DNA of 50,462 nt from Pseudomonadota bacterium (GTDB lineage Bacteria; Pseudomonadota; Gammaproteobacteria; Burkholderiales; Casimicrobiaceae): the NCBI GenBank assembly GCA_009786025.1, contig WQUA01000012.1, positions 1 through 50,462 of the forward strand, in the 5' to 3' direction. The notes under the pieces are model-generated. The model made no database searches. It had not been told where the DNA came from and saw only the letters and a program-made list of their open reading frames with translations. This document shows, in pieces, positions 1 through 10,300 of the stretch (position 1 is its first letter; every line of letters starts with the position of its first letter). A program made the translations under genes and the position numbers.

Positions 1-934
1 TGAGGCGGGCGGCCGCCAATGGCAATGCCTCCTGCCAATCGACCTCGATCAATGTTCCGTTCTTCTTGACCAGCGGCCGCGTCAAGCGCGATTCACTGTT
101 CAAAGCCTCGTAGGAGAAACGGTCTTTATCCGACAACCAGCATTCGTTGATCGCTTCGTTTTCAAGCGGCTGCACTCGCACCACCTGATTGCGTTTGAGT
201 TGAACGATCAGATTGGCGCCCAACGCATCGTGCGGAGACACCGATTTACGCCGCTGCAATTCCCATGTTCGCGCCTGATAGCGGAACGGCTTCGAGGTCA
301 GCGCACCGACCGGACACAGATCAATCGTGTTGCCGGACAATTCCGATTCCACCGTCTCGCCGATAAAGGGCACGATTTGCACGCGATCGCCGCGCCATAT
401 CAACCCCAATTCCATCCGCCCGGCGATTTCATCAGTGAAACGTATGCAGCGCGTGCATTGGATGCAGCGGCTCATCTCGGCGGCAGAAATCAGCGGTCCC
501 AAATCTTTTCCAGGAACAACCCGTTTGGTCTCGTGGAACTGCGAATATCCCTTGCCGTAGCCGACTGACATATCCTGCAACTGGCACTCGCCGCCCTGAT
601 CGCAGACTGGGCAATCGAGCGGATGGTTGATCAGCAGGAATTCCATCACGCTTTGCTGCGCCGCCAGCGACACTTCGCTGCGCGTCCACACTTTCATCCC
701 CTCGGATACCGGTGTCGCGCAAGCGGGAACGGGCTTCGGAATTTTTTCGACTTGCACCAGACACATCCGGCAACTTGCAGCAATCGACAGTTTCTTGTGA
801 TAGCAGAAGTGGGGGATAAATACTTTTATTTCCTGGGCAGCTTCCATTACCGTACTGCCAGGCGGCATCTGCACCGGTTTCCCATTGATTTCCAGATTGA
901 GCCAGCCGCTCTTGTCGATAACAGTTTCAGACAT
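1..934 (-). CDS. nuoG: NADH-quinone oxidoreductase subunit G (nuoG), 5' part only
   Basis: Encodes the first 311 residues of the large iron-sulfur subunit of the complex I peripheral arm; the gene runs off the left edge. The protein starts [20 protein letters not shown], a ferredoxin-like [2Fe-2S] domain with Cys residues around HFCYHKKL and SCRMCLVQ. It continues with the N5 cluster motif [14 protein letters not shown], the N4 motif CIQCTRC, and LCPVGAL closing that cluster. The molybdopterin-oxidoreductase-like C-terminal part lies outside the window. The ATG at 934 overlaps the nuoF stop by 8 bases, so translation is probably coupled. It passes electrons from NuoF/NuoE along its Fe-S chain towards NuoB. 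Nothing looks broken in the part visible. Identification is certain; the only limit is truncation by the window. Confidence 0.95.
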   Translation of the reverse strand, partial: MSETVIDKSGWLNLEINGKPVQMPPGSTVMEAAQEIKVFIPHFCYHKKLSIAASCRMCLVQVEKIPKPVPACATPVSEGMKVWTRSEVSLAAQQSVMEFLLINHPLDCPVCDQGGECQLQDMSVGYGKGYSQFHETKRVVPGKDLGPLISAAEMSRCIQCTRCIRFTDEIAGRMELGLIWRGDRVQIVPFIGETVESELSGNTIDLCPVGALTSKPFRYQARTWELQRRKSVSPHDALGANLIVQLKRNQVVRVQPLENEAINECWLSDKDRFSYEALNSESRLTRPLVKKNGTLIEVDWQEALPLAAARL

Positions 935-2219
935 GGTCGGCCACCTGACAACGGCGATGTTCGATGTGATACACGAACTCATCGCGGAAATGCTTGATAA
1001 AGCCACGCACCGGCATCGCCGCCGCGTCACCCAGCGCACAGATCGTGCGTCCCATGATGTTATGCGCCACCCGGTCAAGTGCCTCGATGTCGCCGGCGCG
1101 ACCCTCGCCATGCTCGATCCGATGCATGATGTGCGCCAACCAGCCGGTGCCTTCGCGGCACGGCGTGCATTGTCCGCACGACTCTTCGTGATAAAACTCG
1201 GACAAACGCATCAGGCTGCGCACCATACAACGCGTTTCATCCATCACAATCACCGCCCCCGATCCCATCATCGAACCGGCTTTGGCAATCGAATCGTAAT
1301 CGAGATCCGTCGCCATGATGATCTCTGCCGGCAACACCGGCGACGACGAGCCGCCAGGAATCACCGCTTTCAACTTCCGGCCGCCGCGCACGCCACCGGC
1401 CATTTCCAGTAACGTCGCAAACGGCGTGCCCAATCGCAATTCGTAATTTCCAGGGCGCTCGACATCGCCTGAAATGGAAAAAATCTTGGTGCCGCCAGCG
1501 TTGGGTCTCCCCAAATCCAAAAACCATTGGCCACCATTTTTAACGATAAGCGGGACACAAGCGAGCGTCTCGACGTTATTGACCGTCGTCGGTTTGCCAT
1601 ACAAGCCAACATTGGCTGGAAATGGCGGCTTATAGCGCGACTGGCCTTTTTTTCCTTCGATGGATTCGAGCAGCGCTGTTTCTTCGCCGCAGATATACGC
1701 GCCGAAGCCGTGATGGTTGAACAGTTCAAACGAAAAATCGCTGCCCAGGATGTGCTGACCGATGAATCCGGCCGCACGCGCTTCGTCGAGCGCCTCTTCG
1801 CAGCGCTCGTACACTTCCCATATTTCACCGTGAATGTAGTTGTAGCCGCGTGCGCACCCCATCACATAAGCGGCAATCGCCATGCCCTCAATCACTGAAT
1901 GCGGATTGAAGCGCAGAATATCGCGGTCTTTAAACGTCCCCGGTTCGCCCTCGTCAGCGTTGCAAACAACGTATTTTTCCGGCGCGCCCTTCGGCATGAA
2001 GCCCCACTTCATTCCGGTCGGGAAACCCGCCCCGCCCCGCCCGCGCAGCGCCGATAATTTAACTTCGGCAAGCACTTGTTCAGGCGGAATGCGCTCGCTC
2101 AAAATCTTCTTGAGCGCTTCGTAGCCACCGCGCGCAACGTAATCCTTGAGCCGCCAGTTATCGCCAGTCAGCCCGGCCATCAACACTGCGTCAGGGCCAA
2201 AATTGAGAAAGGCGCTCAT
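927..2219 (-). CDS. nuoF: NADH-quinone oxidoreductase subunit F (NADH- and FMN-binding)
   Basis: 430 residues, the usual length for NuoF. This is the NADH-oxidising subunit of complex I: it binds NADH, FMN and the N3 [4Fe-4S] cluster in the cytoplasmic arm. Visible motifs are the glycine-rich nucleotide site [13 protein letters not shown] near residue 60, the FMN/NADH segment [32 protein letters not shown], and the N3 ligands in [12 protein letters not shown] near residue 350 with a further Cys in TICALGD. The start ATG at 2219 overlaps the nuoE stop in an ATGA arrangement, so it is translationally coupled to nuoE; the end overlaps nuoG. Nothing unusual. Confidence 0.97.
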   Translation of the reverse strand: MSAFLNFGPDAVLMAGLTGDNWRLKDYVARGGYEALKKILSERIPPEQVLAEVKLSALRGRGGAGFPTGMKWGFMPKGAPEKYVVCNADEGEPGTFKDRDILRFNPHSVIEGMAIAAYVMGCARGYNYIHGEIWEVYERCEEALDEARAAGFIGQHILGSDFSFELFNHHGFGAYICGEETALLESIEGKKGQSRYKPPFPANVGLYGKPTTVNNVETLACVPLIVKNGGQWFLDLGRPNAGGTKIFSISGDVERPGNYELRLGTPFATLLEMAGGVRGGRKLKAVIPGGSSSPVLPAEIIMATDLDYDSIAKAGSMMGSGAVIVMDETRCMVRSLMRLSEFYHEESCGQCTPCREGTGWLAHIMHRIEHGEGRAGDIEALDRVAHNIMGRTICALGDAAAMPVRGFIKHFRDEFVYHIEHRRCQVADHV

Positions 2220-2722
2220 CCGTTACGCTCCTTTTGGGCGGCTTCGGTGCGTAACTGCGTCAGCAGCGCGTCGATTTGCGGTGGCGTCATCTTGCAGCAC
2301 ATCCGCTGGTGGTTGGCGAGCAACACGGGCGCTTCCTGGCAGGCACCCATACATTCGCCCTGAAGTAATGTGAACATTCCGTCTTGTGTGGTCTCGTTCC
2401 AGCCAATCCTCAATGTTTCCTGTAAATAACGCGCGGCTGTATCGGCGCCCTGCAACGAACACGGCAGATTGGTGCACAACATTAGCGTATAACGCCCCAC
2501 CGGCTTTAAATGGTACATCGAGTAAAATGACGCCACTTCATAAACGGCAACCGGCGGCATCTCCAGATATTCCGCCACTTCGCGCAGTGTTTCAGCCGAC
2601 AGCCAACCGCGCTCTTCCTGCGCAATCGTCAGCGCCGCCATCACCGCCGATTGCTTCCGGCCCACCGGGTACTTGGCAATGGCTTTGTCGATTTTCTGAC
2701 ACGCGGCAGCAGAAAGCGGCAT
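2216..2722 (-). CDS. nuoE: NADH-quinone oxidoreductase subunit E ([2Fe-2S] N1a)
   Basis: 168 residues, a thioredoxin-fold [2Fe-2S] protein that holds the N1a cluster and sits on NuoF. The four cluster cysteines are visible in [12 protein letters not shown] and [12 protein letters not shown] chose the ATG at 2722 (protein [14 protein letters not shown]) because AGAGAGGA ends six bases upstream, good Shine-Dalgarno spacing. The ATG two codons earlier (2728) would sit directly against that site, and a longer open frame to 2764 runs back into nuoD. It lies 13 bases after the nuoD stop and overlaps nuoF by four bases. Confidence 0.95.
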   Translation of the reverse strand: MPLSAAACQKIDKAIAKYPVGRKQSAVMAALTIAQEERGWLSAETLREVAEYLEMPPVAVYEVASFYSMYHLKPVGRYTLMLCTNLPCSLQGADTAARYLQETLRIGWNETTQDGMFTLLQGECMGACQEAPVLLANHQRMCCKMTPPQIDALLTQLRTEAAQKERNG

Positions 2723-2735
2723 CGTCATTCCTCTC

Positions 2736-3983
2736 TTAACGGTCCACCGAACCGAAAACAACATCGTAAGTTCCGATCAGCGCCACCATATCAGACAACA
2801 TATGGCCGGGCGCCATCGCCGCCAGCATCGACAAGTGCACAAAATCCGGTGTATGCAGTTTGACGCGGTACGGCTTATTGCCGCCGTCGGAAATCATATA
2901 GACACCAAATTCACCTTTCGGATGCTCCACCGCCGCATACACTTCACCAGGCGGCACCGGGAAACCTTCCGTAAACAGTTTGAAGTGGTGAATCAGCGCT
3001 TCCATATCGGCTTGCATTTCGACACGCGGCGGCGGCGCGATTTTTCGGTCATCAGAGATCACCGGACCGGGGTTAGCGCGCAACCAGTTAACGCATTGCA
3101 GAATGAGCTTAGCCGATTGCCGGCATTCTTCCATCCGCACCAGATAACGATCGTAGCAATCGCTGCCGGTACACGTTGCAACATCGAAATCAAGTTTATC
3201 GTAAACGGCGTACGGCTGTTTCTTGCGCAAATCCCAGGCAATTCCGGCAGCGCGCAACATCGGGCCGGTACAACCCATCGCAACGGCTTGCTCAGGCGGC
3301 ACTACGCCAATGCCAACGGTGCGCTGTTTCCAGATACGGTTGTCGGACAGCAGCGTTTCAATATCATCAATACGCTCCGGCAACTGCTTTGCAAAAGCTT
3401 CAATGAAATCGAGCACCGACCCTTGCCGATTGGCATTTCTCTGCGCCAGTTCTTTGGCGCTGCGCAGCGACGACTGGTATTGCGGCATCTTGTCGGGAAG
3501 ATCGCGATACACGCCGCCGGGTCGGTAGTAATTGGGATGCATCCGGGCGCCGGTGGTCGCTTCCAGAATATCGAAGCAGGATTCGCGCTCGCGGGCGCCG
3601 AACAGGAAGACCGTCATCGCGCCGAGATCCAACGCGCACGTTCCGACCCACAACATGTGATTCATGATCCGCGACAGCTCGTCGAACATCACCCGCAGGT
3701 ATTGCGCGCGCACCGGCACTTCAATCTGCAACAGTTTTTCGATCGCCAGACAAAGTCCATGTTCGTTCGCCATCATCGAGCTGTAGTCGAGGCGATCCAC
3801 GTACGGCAGACCTTGAAGGTAAGTTTTGTGCTCCATCAATTTTTCGGTACCGCGATGCAACAGTCCGATATGCGGATCGGCGCGCACCACCACCTCGCCG
3901 TCCAGTTCCAGGACAAGGCGCAACACGCCGTGCGCCGACGGGTGTTGTGGTCCGAAATTGAGTTGATAATGTTGTTCGCTCAT
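2736..3983 (-). CDS. nuoD: NADH-quinone oxidoreductase subunit D (49-kDa type)
   Basis: 415 residues, related to the large subunit of NiFe hydrogenases. NuoD forms much of the quinone pocket of complex I next to cluster N2 of NuoB. The N-terminus [18 protein letters not shown] is the diagnostic family signature (quinone-site His residues). Further landmarks are [18 protein letters not shown], the Tyr-containing [15 protein letters not shown], and the C-terminal DVVFGSVDR. An in-frame TTG at 4001 would extend it six residues and overlap the nuoC stop, but the family begins close to the ATG at 3983 ([10 protein letters not shown]), which I prefer. Confidence 0.96.
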   Translation of the reverse strand: MSEQHYQLNFGPQHPSAHGVLRLVLELDGEVVVRADPHIGLLHRGTEKLMEHKTYLQGLPYVDRLDYSSMMANEHGLCLAIEKLLQIEVPVRAQYLRVMFDELSRIMNHMLWVGTCALDLGAMTVFLFGARERESCFDILEATTGARMHPNYYRPGGVYRDLPDKMPQYQSSLRSAKELAQRNANRQGSVLDFIEAFAKQLPERIDDIETLLSDNRIWKQRTVGIGVVPPEQAVAMGCTGPMLRAAGIAWDLRKKQPYAVYDKLDFDVATCTGSDCYDRYLVRMEECRQSAKLILQCVNWLRANPGPVISDDRKIAPPPRVEMQADMEALIHHFKLFTEGFPVPPGEVYAAVEHPKGEFGVYMISDGGNKPYRVKLHTPDFVHLSMLAAMAPGHMLSDMVALIGTYDVVFGSVDR

Positions 3984-3997
3984 CTCACGCTTTCGGC

Positions 3998-4627
3998 TCA
4001 ACGCGGCGTTTCCGCTGGCGGTATCGGCATCGGAGCACCGTCGCCGTAGTGCGGTTCACGAACGATGCGCGGCACGTTATCACGCGGCTCGACGGTCACC
4101 GGCTCGTACACCACTTTCTTTTGCTCTGGGTCATAGCGCATCTCGATGTTCCCCGACAACGGGAAGTCTTTTCGGAACGGATGGCCGGTAAAACCATAAT
4201 CGGTCAGGATACGGCGCAGGTCGGGGTGGCCATCGAAAGCGATTCCGAACAGATCGAAACACTCGCGCTCCATCCAGTTCGCCGATGGCCACAACGGCGC
4301 CATCGAAGGAGCGGTGGGCACTATTTCGCTTTCAACAAAGGCTCGAACGCGCAAGCGCCAATTGTGCTTGGTGGACAGCAGGTGGTAAACAACCGCGAAA
4401 CGCGGCGCGCCCGGCTCACGTCCGGTGAACCCTTCATAATCGACACCAGCCACGTCGGTCAACGCATCAAATAGCAGATTGGCGTCATCGCGCAAGCGTT
4501 GCATCGTTGCCGACAATTGCGCCATCGGCACTTCCAGCGCCAGTTCCCGATAGGCTTCAATGATGTCCACGCCTTCGCCGAAAATTGCGATCAGCGCATT
4601 TTTGAGTTGTGACAGCGGCAGTCTCAT
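3998..4627 (-). CDS. nuoC: NADH-quinone oxidoreductase subunit C (30-kDa type)
   Basis: 209 residues, a peripheral-arm structural subunit of complex I that packs against NuoD. The family signature is visible in the second half: [20 protein letters not shown] followed by [18 protein letters not shown]. It is a stand-alone gene, not the nuoCD fusion of enterobacteria, in keeping with betaproteobacteria. The start overlaps the nuoB stop by four bases (ATGA) and the stop is 14 bases before the nuoD ATG. Confidence 0.95.
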   Translation of the reverse strand: MRLPLSQLKNALIAIFGEGVDIIEAYRELALEVPMAQLSATMQRLRDDANLLFDALTDVAGVDYEGFTGREPGAPRFAVVYHLLSTKHNWRLRVRAFVESEIVPTAPSMAPLWPSANWMERECFDLFGIAFDGHPDLRRILTDYGFTGHPFRKDFPLSGNIEMRYDPEQKKVVYEPVTVEPRDNVPRIVREPHYGDGAPMPIPPAETPR

Positions 4628-5154
4628 GAGCGTTTCACCGTCCGCGTCCGCCAGATTTTATTCTGCAACTGCAAGATACCGTACACCAGCGCTTCCGCCG
4701 TCGGCGGGCAACCGGGCACATAAATATCGACCGGTACGATGCGATCACAGCCGCGCACCACCGAGTAAGAATAATGGTAATAGCCACCGCCGTTGGCGCA
4801 TGAACCCATCGAGATCACCCAGCGCGGCTCGGCCATCTGGTCGTAAACCCGCCGCAACGCCGGCACCATTTTATTGCACAATGTTCCGGCGACGATCATC
4901 ACGTCCGACTGCCGTGGGCTGGGGCGAAATATCACGCCGAAGCGGTCAAGATCGTAGCGCGCCGCGCCGGAATTCATCATTTCCATCGCGCAACATGCCA
5001 GTCCAAACGTCATTGGCCACATTGAACCGTCGCGCGCCCAAGCAACGAGGCTGGCCAGCGTCGTCGTCACGAACCCCTGCGACGCAACATTTTCGTTCAG
5101 AGCATCAGTAGCGCTCCGATGGTCAGGCGTCAGTGAAATCGGCGTTAACACCAT
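4624..5154 (-). CDS. nuoB: NADH-quinone oxidoreductase subunit B (cluster N2)
   Basis: About 176 residues. NuoB carries the N2 [4Fe-4S] cluster that hands electrons to quinone. The unusual tandem cysteines are present in [10 protein letters not shown], with the other two ligands in SMGSCANGG and [31 protein letters not shown] is family-typical. Two starts are possible. The ATG at 5154 lies after the nuoA stop with GAGG nine bases upstream. The ATG at 5175 (MGLRPDIM...) would overlap the end of nuoA. I chose 5154, but the choice is not secure. It overlaps nuoC by four bases. Confidence 0.93.
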   Translation of the reverse strand: MVLTPISLTPDHRSATDALNENVASQGFVTTTLASLVAWARDGSMWPMTFGLACCAMEMMNSGAARYDLDRFGVIFRPSPRQSDVMIVAGTLCNKMVPALRRVYDQMAEPRWVISMGSCANGGGYYHYSYSVVRGCDRIVPVDIYVPGCPPTAEALVYGILQLQNKIWRTRTVKRS

Positions 5155-5165
5155 GATGTCCGGCC

Positions 5166-5522
5166 TCAATCCCATTCCAGCGCTTTGCGGCGCCATTCAT
5201 AGGCAAGTCCCAAGCCCAATAGAGCCAGGAAAAACAGCATCGCCACGAATCCGGCAACGCCAATTTCCTGTAATGCCACCGCCCAGGGCAACAGAAAAAT
5301 CAATTCGAGATCAAAGAGAATAAAGAGAATCGCTACCAGGTAATAGCGGATGTTGAACGGCGAACGGGCATCTTCCAGCGCATCGAAACCACATTCGTAA
5401 GGCAACGCCTTTTCAGGATCGGGGTTACGCGGCGCCAGCAACAGATTCAGCCCGGTCATCGAAAGGCCAATCACAAAGCCCACGAGGATGATGAGAAGAA
5501 TCGGAAAGTAATTTCCCAGCAT
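5166..5522 (-). CDS. nuoA: NADH-quinone oxidoreductase subunit A
   Basis: 118 residues, a small membrane subunit of complex I with three predicted membrane helices: residues about 6-28, 58-80 and 88-108. The loop between helices 1 and 2 carries the conserved [20 protein letters not shown], which includes the Cys whose exposure is known to vary with the active state in mitochondrial homologues. It is the first gene of the nuo operon in the window. Its Shine-Dalgarno is weak (AGAAAGA about seven bases from ATG). In several betaproteobacteria secG and a tRNA-Leu gene precede nuoA; neither is seen here. Confidence 0.95.
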   Translation of the reverse strand: MLGNYFPILLIILVGFVIGLSMTGLNLLLAPRNPDPEKALPYECGFDALEDARSPFNIRYYLVAILFILFDLELIFLLPWAVALQEIGVAGFVAMLFFLALLGLGLAYEWRRKALEWD

Positions 5523-5772
5523 GTTGCGTCTTTCTAGGTTGCGTCTCTTAATCTATCCACAGCCACATATTGCGCGATCCGAACACGGCAAATACATTGA
5601 CGCCGCATTCCCAGACCGTCCGGCAATGCACCCAATACACCATGAACAGACTCTCAGTTGCCCGGTTCTTCCGAGCCTGCAACCCAAGACTCTTCTATCG
5701 CCCCCGATTGCTGCCGCGATCATACCATCGAATCCGAAAAAAACAACCATGTTTCAAGAGAGGGAATTTTTT

Positions 5773-5889
5773 ATGATCGCCGTTATGCTCTTTCGCTCAA
5801 GCCGTTTTCCGGCGGCTCATTCCTTAGATGGCTTTAGTTTTAAGGGGTATCCACACCAGAAGTCATTGAATGCAACGGGGTGGCGTTAG
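5773..5889 (+). CDS. Possible 38-residue ORF of unknown function
   Basis: Reads MIAVMLFRSSRFPAAHSLDG and then 18 more residues. It is the only small open frame in the nuoA-acnB gap with a Shine-Dalgarno-like site (GAGAGGG, eight bases before ATG). The reverse strand of the same DNA also reads as a plausible protein tail (VAFNDFWCGYPLKLKPSKE), so this may instead be part of a dispersed non-coding element or a gene remnant. I recognise no family. Confidence 0.15.
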   Translation: MIAVMLFRSSRFPAAHSLDGFSFKGYPHQKSLNATGWR

Positions 5890-6157
5890 AAAAAGAAAAA
5901 GAGGGGGAAGCTAAGGGCCGTAGCTAACAGGCTGGAATAAGAGAAGTTCCCATCTCCCCAAGGGGATGACTGGGGTGGGATAGGGTTGCTCAGGTATCAG
6001 AAGAGCTCAGATCGGGCGTCAGAATGGAAATGGTTCGTGTTCATGACTATCGTCAAGGTTCGCAAGCTCACCCAGATGATCAAGCAGATGATAACTGAAA
6101 TGATCCTGTGCGATGTAAAGGTAAAGGCAGAAATTATTGCCGCACCGGAGTCGAATA

Positions 6158-6180
6158 CCCTCTCCCGCGAGGGGAGAGGG
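6158..6180. repeat. Palindrome, CCCTCTCCC family, copy 1
   Basis: Perfect nine-base arms CCCTCTCCC and GGGAGAGGG around a five-base loop, 31 bases after the acnB stop. It could help end or protect the acnB transcript, but no run of T follows on the minus strand. Related copies lie near 8971, 19765 and 37772. Confidence 0.7.
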
Positions 6181-6210
6181 TTCAGTTTCAGTTCAACGAA
6201 AAGCAACGTC

Positions 6211-8820
6211 TCAGACGGCAACTTCCTTTGCCACTTCCGCGAATTCTTCGATCCGATCGAAGTTCATGTAGCGGTAAACATCCGCCGCTTTTTGATTGAC
6301 GACGCTGACTTGCGCCAGATACTCTGCCGTTGTCGGGATTTTTCCCATCAGCGCGCAGACGGCGGCGAGTTCGGCGGAGCCGAGGTAAACGCGAGTGTCG
6401 ATGCCGAGGCGGTTGGGAAAGTTACGGGTGGAGGTGGACATGGCTGTCGTTCCTTTCCGTATCTGCGCCTGATTGCCCATGCACAGCGAACAGCCGGGCG
6501 GCTCCATCCGCGCACCAGCTTTGCCGAGCACGCTGTAGTAGCCTTCCTCGCTCAGAATCATCGCGTCCATCTTGGTCGGCGGGGTGATCCAGAGGCGCGC
6601 CGGAATGTCGCTCTTGCCGTCGAGCACTTTACCGGCGGCGCGGAAATGGCCGATATTGGTCATGCACGAGCCGATGAAGACTTCGTCGATCTTATCGCCG
6701 GCGACTTCGGAGAGCAGCTTCACATCATCCGGGTCGTTCGGGCAGGCAACGATAGGCTCCTTGATCTGGTTCATGTCGATTTCGATTACTGCTGCGTATT
6801 CGGCATCAGCATCCGCTGTCAACAATTGCGGGTTGGCGATCCAGGTTTCCATCGCTTTGATTCGGCGCGCGAGGGTACGTTTGTCTTCGTAGCCGTTGGC
6901 GATCATCCATTTCATCAGCACGATGTTGGAGCGCAGGTATTCGATGATCGGCTCTTTGGATAAACGAACAGTGCAGCCAGCAGCGGAGCGTTCGGCGGAA
7001 GCGTCGGTCAGCTCGAACGCTTGTTCCACTTTCAGATCGGGTAACCCTTCGATTTCAAGGATACGGCCTGAGAAAATATTTTTTTTGCCTTGTTTCGCGA
7101 CGGTCAGCAAACCTTGTTTGATCGCGTAGTACGGGATCGCGTTGACCAGATCGCGCAACGTGATGCCTTCCTGCATCTTGCCCTTGAAGCGCACGAGCAC
7201 CGATTCGGGCATGTCGAGCGGCATCACACCGGTGGCTGCGGCGAATGCAACGAGGCCGGAACCAGCCGGGAACGAAATGCCTATCGGGAAACGGGTGTGC
7301 GAATCACCGCCGGTGCCAACGGTGTCGGGAAGCAAAAAGCGATTGAGCCAGCTATGGATGACGCCGTCGCCCGGACGCAGCGCGACGCCGCCACGAGCGG
7401 AAAAGAACGAGGGCAACGTACGGTGCGTTTTGACGTCAACAAGTTTCGGATAGGCGGAGGTGTGGCAGAAGGATTGCATCACCAGATCAGCGGAGAAGCC
7501 CAGGCAAGCAAGGTCTTTCAGTTCATCGCGGGTCATCGGGCCGGTGGTGTCCTGCGAGCCTACCGAAGTCATGCGCGGCTCACAATAAGTACCGGGGCGC
7601 ACGCCCTTGCCTTCGGGCAAGCCACAGGCGCGGCCCACCATTTTTTGCGCCAGTGAAAAACCTTTGCCGGAATCTTTGGGCGCTTGCGGCAACCGGAAAG
7701 CTGTCGATGGCGGCAGCTTCAGCGCTTCGCGCGCTTTGGCGGTCAGGCCGCGTCCGATAATCAGCGGGATACGGCCTCCGGCGCGCACTTCGTCGAGTAG
7801 CACCGGCGTTTTCAGCGGCGCTTCGGCAATCGCAACGCCGTTTTTCAGCGCTTTGACGGTCGCTTTTTCGCGGTCGATGACGAGTTCGATTTCGTCGCCC
7901 ATGTCCATTTGCGAAACGTCGATTTCGATCGGCAGCGCGCCCGCATCCTCTTGGGTGTTGAAGAAAATCGGCGCGATTTTACCGCCAAGGCAGACGCCGC
8001 CAAAGCGCTTGTTCGGAACGAACGGGATGTCTTCACCGGTCCACCACAGCACCGAGTTGGTGGCCGATTTGCGCGAAGAGCCGGTACCGACAACGTCGCC
8101 AACGTAGGCAACCGGATGGCCTTTCGCTTTCAAGGCTTCGAGTTGTTTCATCGGGCCACGCTCGCCGGGCTGGTCGGCGTTGATGCCGGGGCGTGGGTTT
8201 TTCAGCATCGCTACTGCGTGCAGCGGGATGTCGGGGCGCGACCAGGCGTCTGGCGCCGGAGAAAGATCGTCGGTGTTGGTTTCGCCGGTGACTTTGAATA
8301 CGGTGATCTTGAGTTTTTCCGGCACTTGCGGGCGCGAGGTGAACCATTCCGCGTCGGCCCAGGATTGCAGCACGGCACGAGCGTTGGCGTTGCCTTTTTC
8401 GGCCAGTTCGCGTACGTCGTGGAAATAATCGAACATCAGAAGCGTGAATTTGAGCGCGTTGGCAGCAATAGCGCCGACTTCGGCGTCGGCGAGCAAAGCA
8501 ATCAGCGGCTTGACGTTATAGCCGCCAAGCATGGTGCCGAGCAGTTCGGTCGCCTTGGCGCGTGAGACCAGCGGGCTTTTGACTTCGCCCTTAGTGATGC
8601 GCGCCAGAAACTCCGCCTTGACCTGCGCCGCATCATCGACGCCGGCGGGAACACGGTGCGTGAGCAACTCGAGCAAGAATTTTTCTTCCCCGGCAGGAGG
8701 ATTCGACAGCAGCTGCACCAACGCCTCGGCCTGTTGCTTGGAAAGCGGGAGCGGCGGAATGCCCAGCGCCGCGCGTTCGGCGACGTGTTGGCGATAATCT
8801 TTTAGCATTTTTTCTGGCAT
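6211..8820 (-). CDS. acnB: Aconitate hydratase B (bifunctional aconitase / 2-methylisocitrate dehydratase)
   Basis: 869 residues, matching the AcnB family (about 865), including the N-terminal HEAT-like domain ([20 protein letters not shown]) that the AcnA type lacks. It converts citrate to isocitrate via cis-aconitate in the TCA cycle, and the family also hydrates 2-methyl-cis-aconitate. The [4Fe-4S] ligands are visible as [11 protein letters not shown] (around residue 710) and CSLCMGNQ (around 770). The start has a good ribosome site (AAAGGA, about seven bases from ATG). It lies downstream of mdh on the same strand, 183 bases apart, so the two may be cotranscribed. No odd features. Confidence 0.97.
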   Translation of the reverse strand: MPEKMLKDYRQHVAERAALGIPPLPLSKQQAEALVQLLSNPPAGEEKFLLELLTHRVPAGVDDAAQVKAEFLARITKGEVKSPLVSRAKATELLGTMLGGYNVKPLIALLADAEVGAIAANALKFTLLMFDYFHDVRELAEKGNANARAVLQSWADAEWFTSRPQVPEKLKITVFKVTGETNTDDLSPAPDAWSRPDIPLHAVAMLKNPRPGINADQPGERGPMKQLEALKAKGHPVAYVGDVVGTGSSRKSATNSVLWWTGEDIPFVPNKRFGGVCLGGKIAPIFFNTQEDAGALPIEIDVSQMDMGDEIELVIDREKATVKALKNGVAIAEAPLKTPVLLDEVRAGGRIPLIIGRGLTAKAREALKLPPSTAFRLPQAPKDSGKGFSLAQKMVGRACGLPEGKGVRPGTYCEPRMTSVGSQDTTGPMTRDELKDLACLGFSADLVMQSFCHTSAYPKLVDVKTHRTLPSFFSARGGVALRPGDGVIHSWLNRFLLPDTVGTGGDSHTRFPIGISFPAGSGLVAFAAATGVMPLDMPESVLVRFKGKMQEGITLRDLVNAIPYYAIKQGLLTVAKQGKKNIFSGRILEIEGLPDLKVEQAFELTDASAERSAAGCTVRLSKEPIIEYLRSNIVLMKWMIANGYEDKRTLARRIKAMETWIANPQLLTADADAEYAAVIEIDMNQIKEPIVACPNDPDDVKLLSEVAGDKIDEVFIGSCMTNIGHFRAAGKVLDGKSDIPARLWITPPTKMDAMILSEEGYYSVLGKAGARMEPPGCSLCMGNQAQIRKGTTAMSTSTRNFPNRLGIDTRVYLGSAELAAVCALMGKIPTTAEYLAQVSVVNQKAADVYRYMNFDRIEEFAEVAKEVAV

Positions 8821-8969
8821 CTTGAATCCTTTCAGTGCAAAAACGGAAAAATAGACGGGAATTTTAGAGCAATTTTCGGTTACTTACTTACACTTTTTCC
8901 GCTCTCCCATAGCGGGATGGAAAAAAGGGGGAAACGGCAAATCAATACCCTCTCCCCCGGCTTTCAAAC

Positions 8970-8994
8970 TCCCTCTCCCGCAACGGGAGAGGGA
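8970..8994. repeat. Palindrome, CCCTCTCCC family, copy 2
   Basis: Ten-base arms TCCCTCTCCC and GGGAGAGGGA around GCAAC, nine bases beyond the mdh stop. An extra half-site CCCTCTCCC sits at 8948-8956. On the minus strand this hairpin could form right after mdh; no T tract follows, so a terminator role is uncertain. Confidence 0.7.
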
Positions 8995-9003
8995 ATAACA
9001 CGA

Positions 9004-9990
9004 TCAGCCCAGCATTGGCGCAATCGCCGCACGCTCCTCTTCAAGCTCTTTCAGCGTAACGGCGATCCGCTCTTTGGAAAACGCGTCGATCGGCAGGTCG
9101 GGTACGACCTGATATTCGCCGTTGGCACAAGTCACCGGGAAGCCGAACATTACGTCTTGCGGAATGCCGTACTGGCCACTTGAGGAAATACCCATCGTGG
9201 TCCAATGACCATTGGTACCGAGCACCCAGTCTCGGATATGGTCGATGGCGGCATTGGCGGCCGAAGCAGCGCTGGAAGCGCCGCGCGCTGCGATGATCGC
9301 AGCGCCACGCTTGCCGACAGTCGGCAGAAAAACTTCGCTGTTCCAGGCAGCGTCGTTGATTTTGTCTTTGAGTGAGGCGCCACCGCTGACGGCAAAGCGA
9401 TAATCGGCGTACATCGTCGGCGAGTGATTGCCCCATACAGTGAGCTTTTCAATGCTGGCGACCGGCACACCGGCTTTCAGCGCCAGTTGCATCAGCGCCC
9501 GGTTATGATCGAGTCGCAACATCGCGGTGAAGTTCTTTTTCGGCAACGACGGCGCCGACTTCATGGCGATATAAGCATTGGTGTTGGCCGGGTTGCCAAC
9601 CACCAGCACTTTAACGTCGCGGCTGGCGACGGCATCAAGCGCCTTACCCTGCGCGATGAAAATTTTGGCGTTTTCCTGGAGCAGATCGCTACGCTCCATT
9701 CCTGGACCCCGCGGCTTGGCGCCGACCAGCAACGCAATGTCAGCATCGCGGAAAGCGTCTTTGGCTTCGCCGAATCCCTGCATGCCGGCGATCAACGGGA
9801 AGGCGCAATCTTCAAGCTCCATCATCACGCCCTTCAGCGCAGCCTGCGGCTTTTCCATCGGCAGCTCCAGCAGTTGCAGGATGACCGGCTGATCCGGTCC
9901 CAGCATTTCTCCGGAAGCAATTCTGAACAACAGACTATAGCCGATCTGGCCGGCGGCGCCAGTAACACTAACGCGAACAGGTTTTTTCAT
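9004..9990 (-). CDS. mdh: Malate dehydrogenase (NAD)
   Basis: 328 residues; oxidises malate to oxaloacetate with NAD+ in the TCA cycle. The N-terminal Rossmann motif is [18 protein letters not shown]. Substrate-binding arginines are seen in [13 protein letters not shown] and MLRLDHNR, and the catalytic His in [13 protein letters not shown]. It belongs to the MDH type 2 group typical of betaproteobacteria and Thermus. I chose the ATG at 9990 because AAGGAG precedes it at good spacing; an upstream in-frame extension to 10026 has no ribosome site. It is divergent from gltA and upstream of acnB. Confidence 0.97.
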   Translation of the reverse strand: MKKPVRVSVTGAAGQIGYSLLFRIASGEMLGPDQPVILQLLELPMEKPQAALKGVMMELEDCAFPLIAGMQGFGEAKDAFRDADIALLVGAKPRGPGMERSDLLQENAKIFIAQGKALDAVASRDVKVLVVGNPANTNAYIAMKSAPSLPKKNFTAMLRLDHNRALMQLALKAGVPVASIEKLTVWGNHSPTMYADYRFAVSGGASLKDKINDAAWNSEVFLPTVGKRGAAIIAARGASSAASAANAAIDHIRDWVLGTNGHWTTMGISSSGQYGIPQDVMFGFPVTCANGEYQVVPDLPIDAFSKERIAVTLKELEEERAAIAPMLG

Positions 9991-10031
9991 TCGAGACTCT
10001 CCTTGGTTCAAAAAACGGGGCAGCAAAAAGG

Positions 10032-10059
10032 GTTATAAAGTAGCATAAAAAGGCAGCAA
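10032..10059 (-). promoter_or_regulatory. Candidate sigma70 promoter for mdh
   Basis: On the minus strand TTGCTG, a 16-base spacer and TATAAC. This would start transcription near 10025, giving a leader of about 35 bases before the mdh ATG. The match is moderate. Confidence 0.35.
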
Positions 10060-10227
10060 AAACTTTTTAATGATAGGCCGGACTCCCCGAACTGTAAAGG
10101 AGCCATTTTCTTCGCTTGCTAATGGCACACTTTATTTAGGGTTATACGTCAGTAGGGTCATTGCGCGATAAAGAGACTCTTTAAGGAAGTTTTTGGAGAA
10201 ATTTAGGCAAAGATATGAATAACGGGC

Positions 10228-10256
10228 GTGACACCGCCTCCGATCTTGCTTACAAT
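10228..10256 (+). promoter_or_regulatory. Sigma70-like promoter for gltA
   Basis: GTGACA (10228-10233), a 17-base spacer and TACAAT (10251-10256): a near-consensus promoter 45 bases before the gltA start. It lies in the 310-base gap between divergent mdh and gltA. Confidence 0.6.
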
Positions 10257-10300
10257 GAAGCCCGATTTTTTCATCCACTGAAATAGGAAAGGGAAAGGCC

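Larger units (their letters stand above)
5523..6210. other. Intergenic region between nuoA and acnB
   Basis: 688 bases without a convincing gene. Both flanking genes are on the minus strand, so it should hold the end of one transcript region (after acnB) and the start of the nuo operon, whose promoter I could not place with confidence. It contains a weak small open frame on plus (5773-5889) and a strong palindrome (6158-6180). No tRNA T-arm (GGTTCRANNCC) is found on either strand. Confidence 0.6.

Noticed and set aside
2802-4049. 415-codon open frame on plus, antisense to nuoD/nuoC
   Set aside because: It lies opposite well-recognised complex I genes, is His/Arg/Gln-rich as expected from the reverse strand of GC-rich coding DNA, and has no family features.
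5523-6210. tRNA-Leu upstream of nuoA
   Set aside because: Expected from gene order in related bacteria but no T-arm or acceptor-stem pattern is seen on either strand.
5986-6963. 325-codon open frame on plus running into the acnB region
   Set aside because: Two thirds are antisense to acnB; the start has no ribosome site.
8948-8993. CCCTCTCCC repeats as a CRISPR or satellite array
   Set aside because: Only one palindrome and one half-site are present, with no regular spacing or spacer content.
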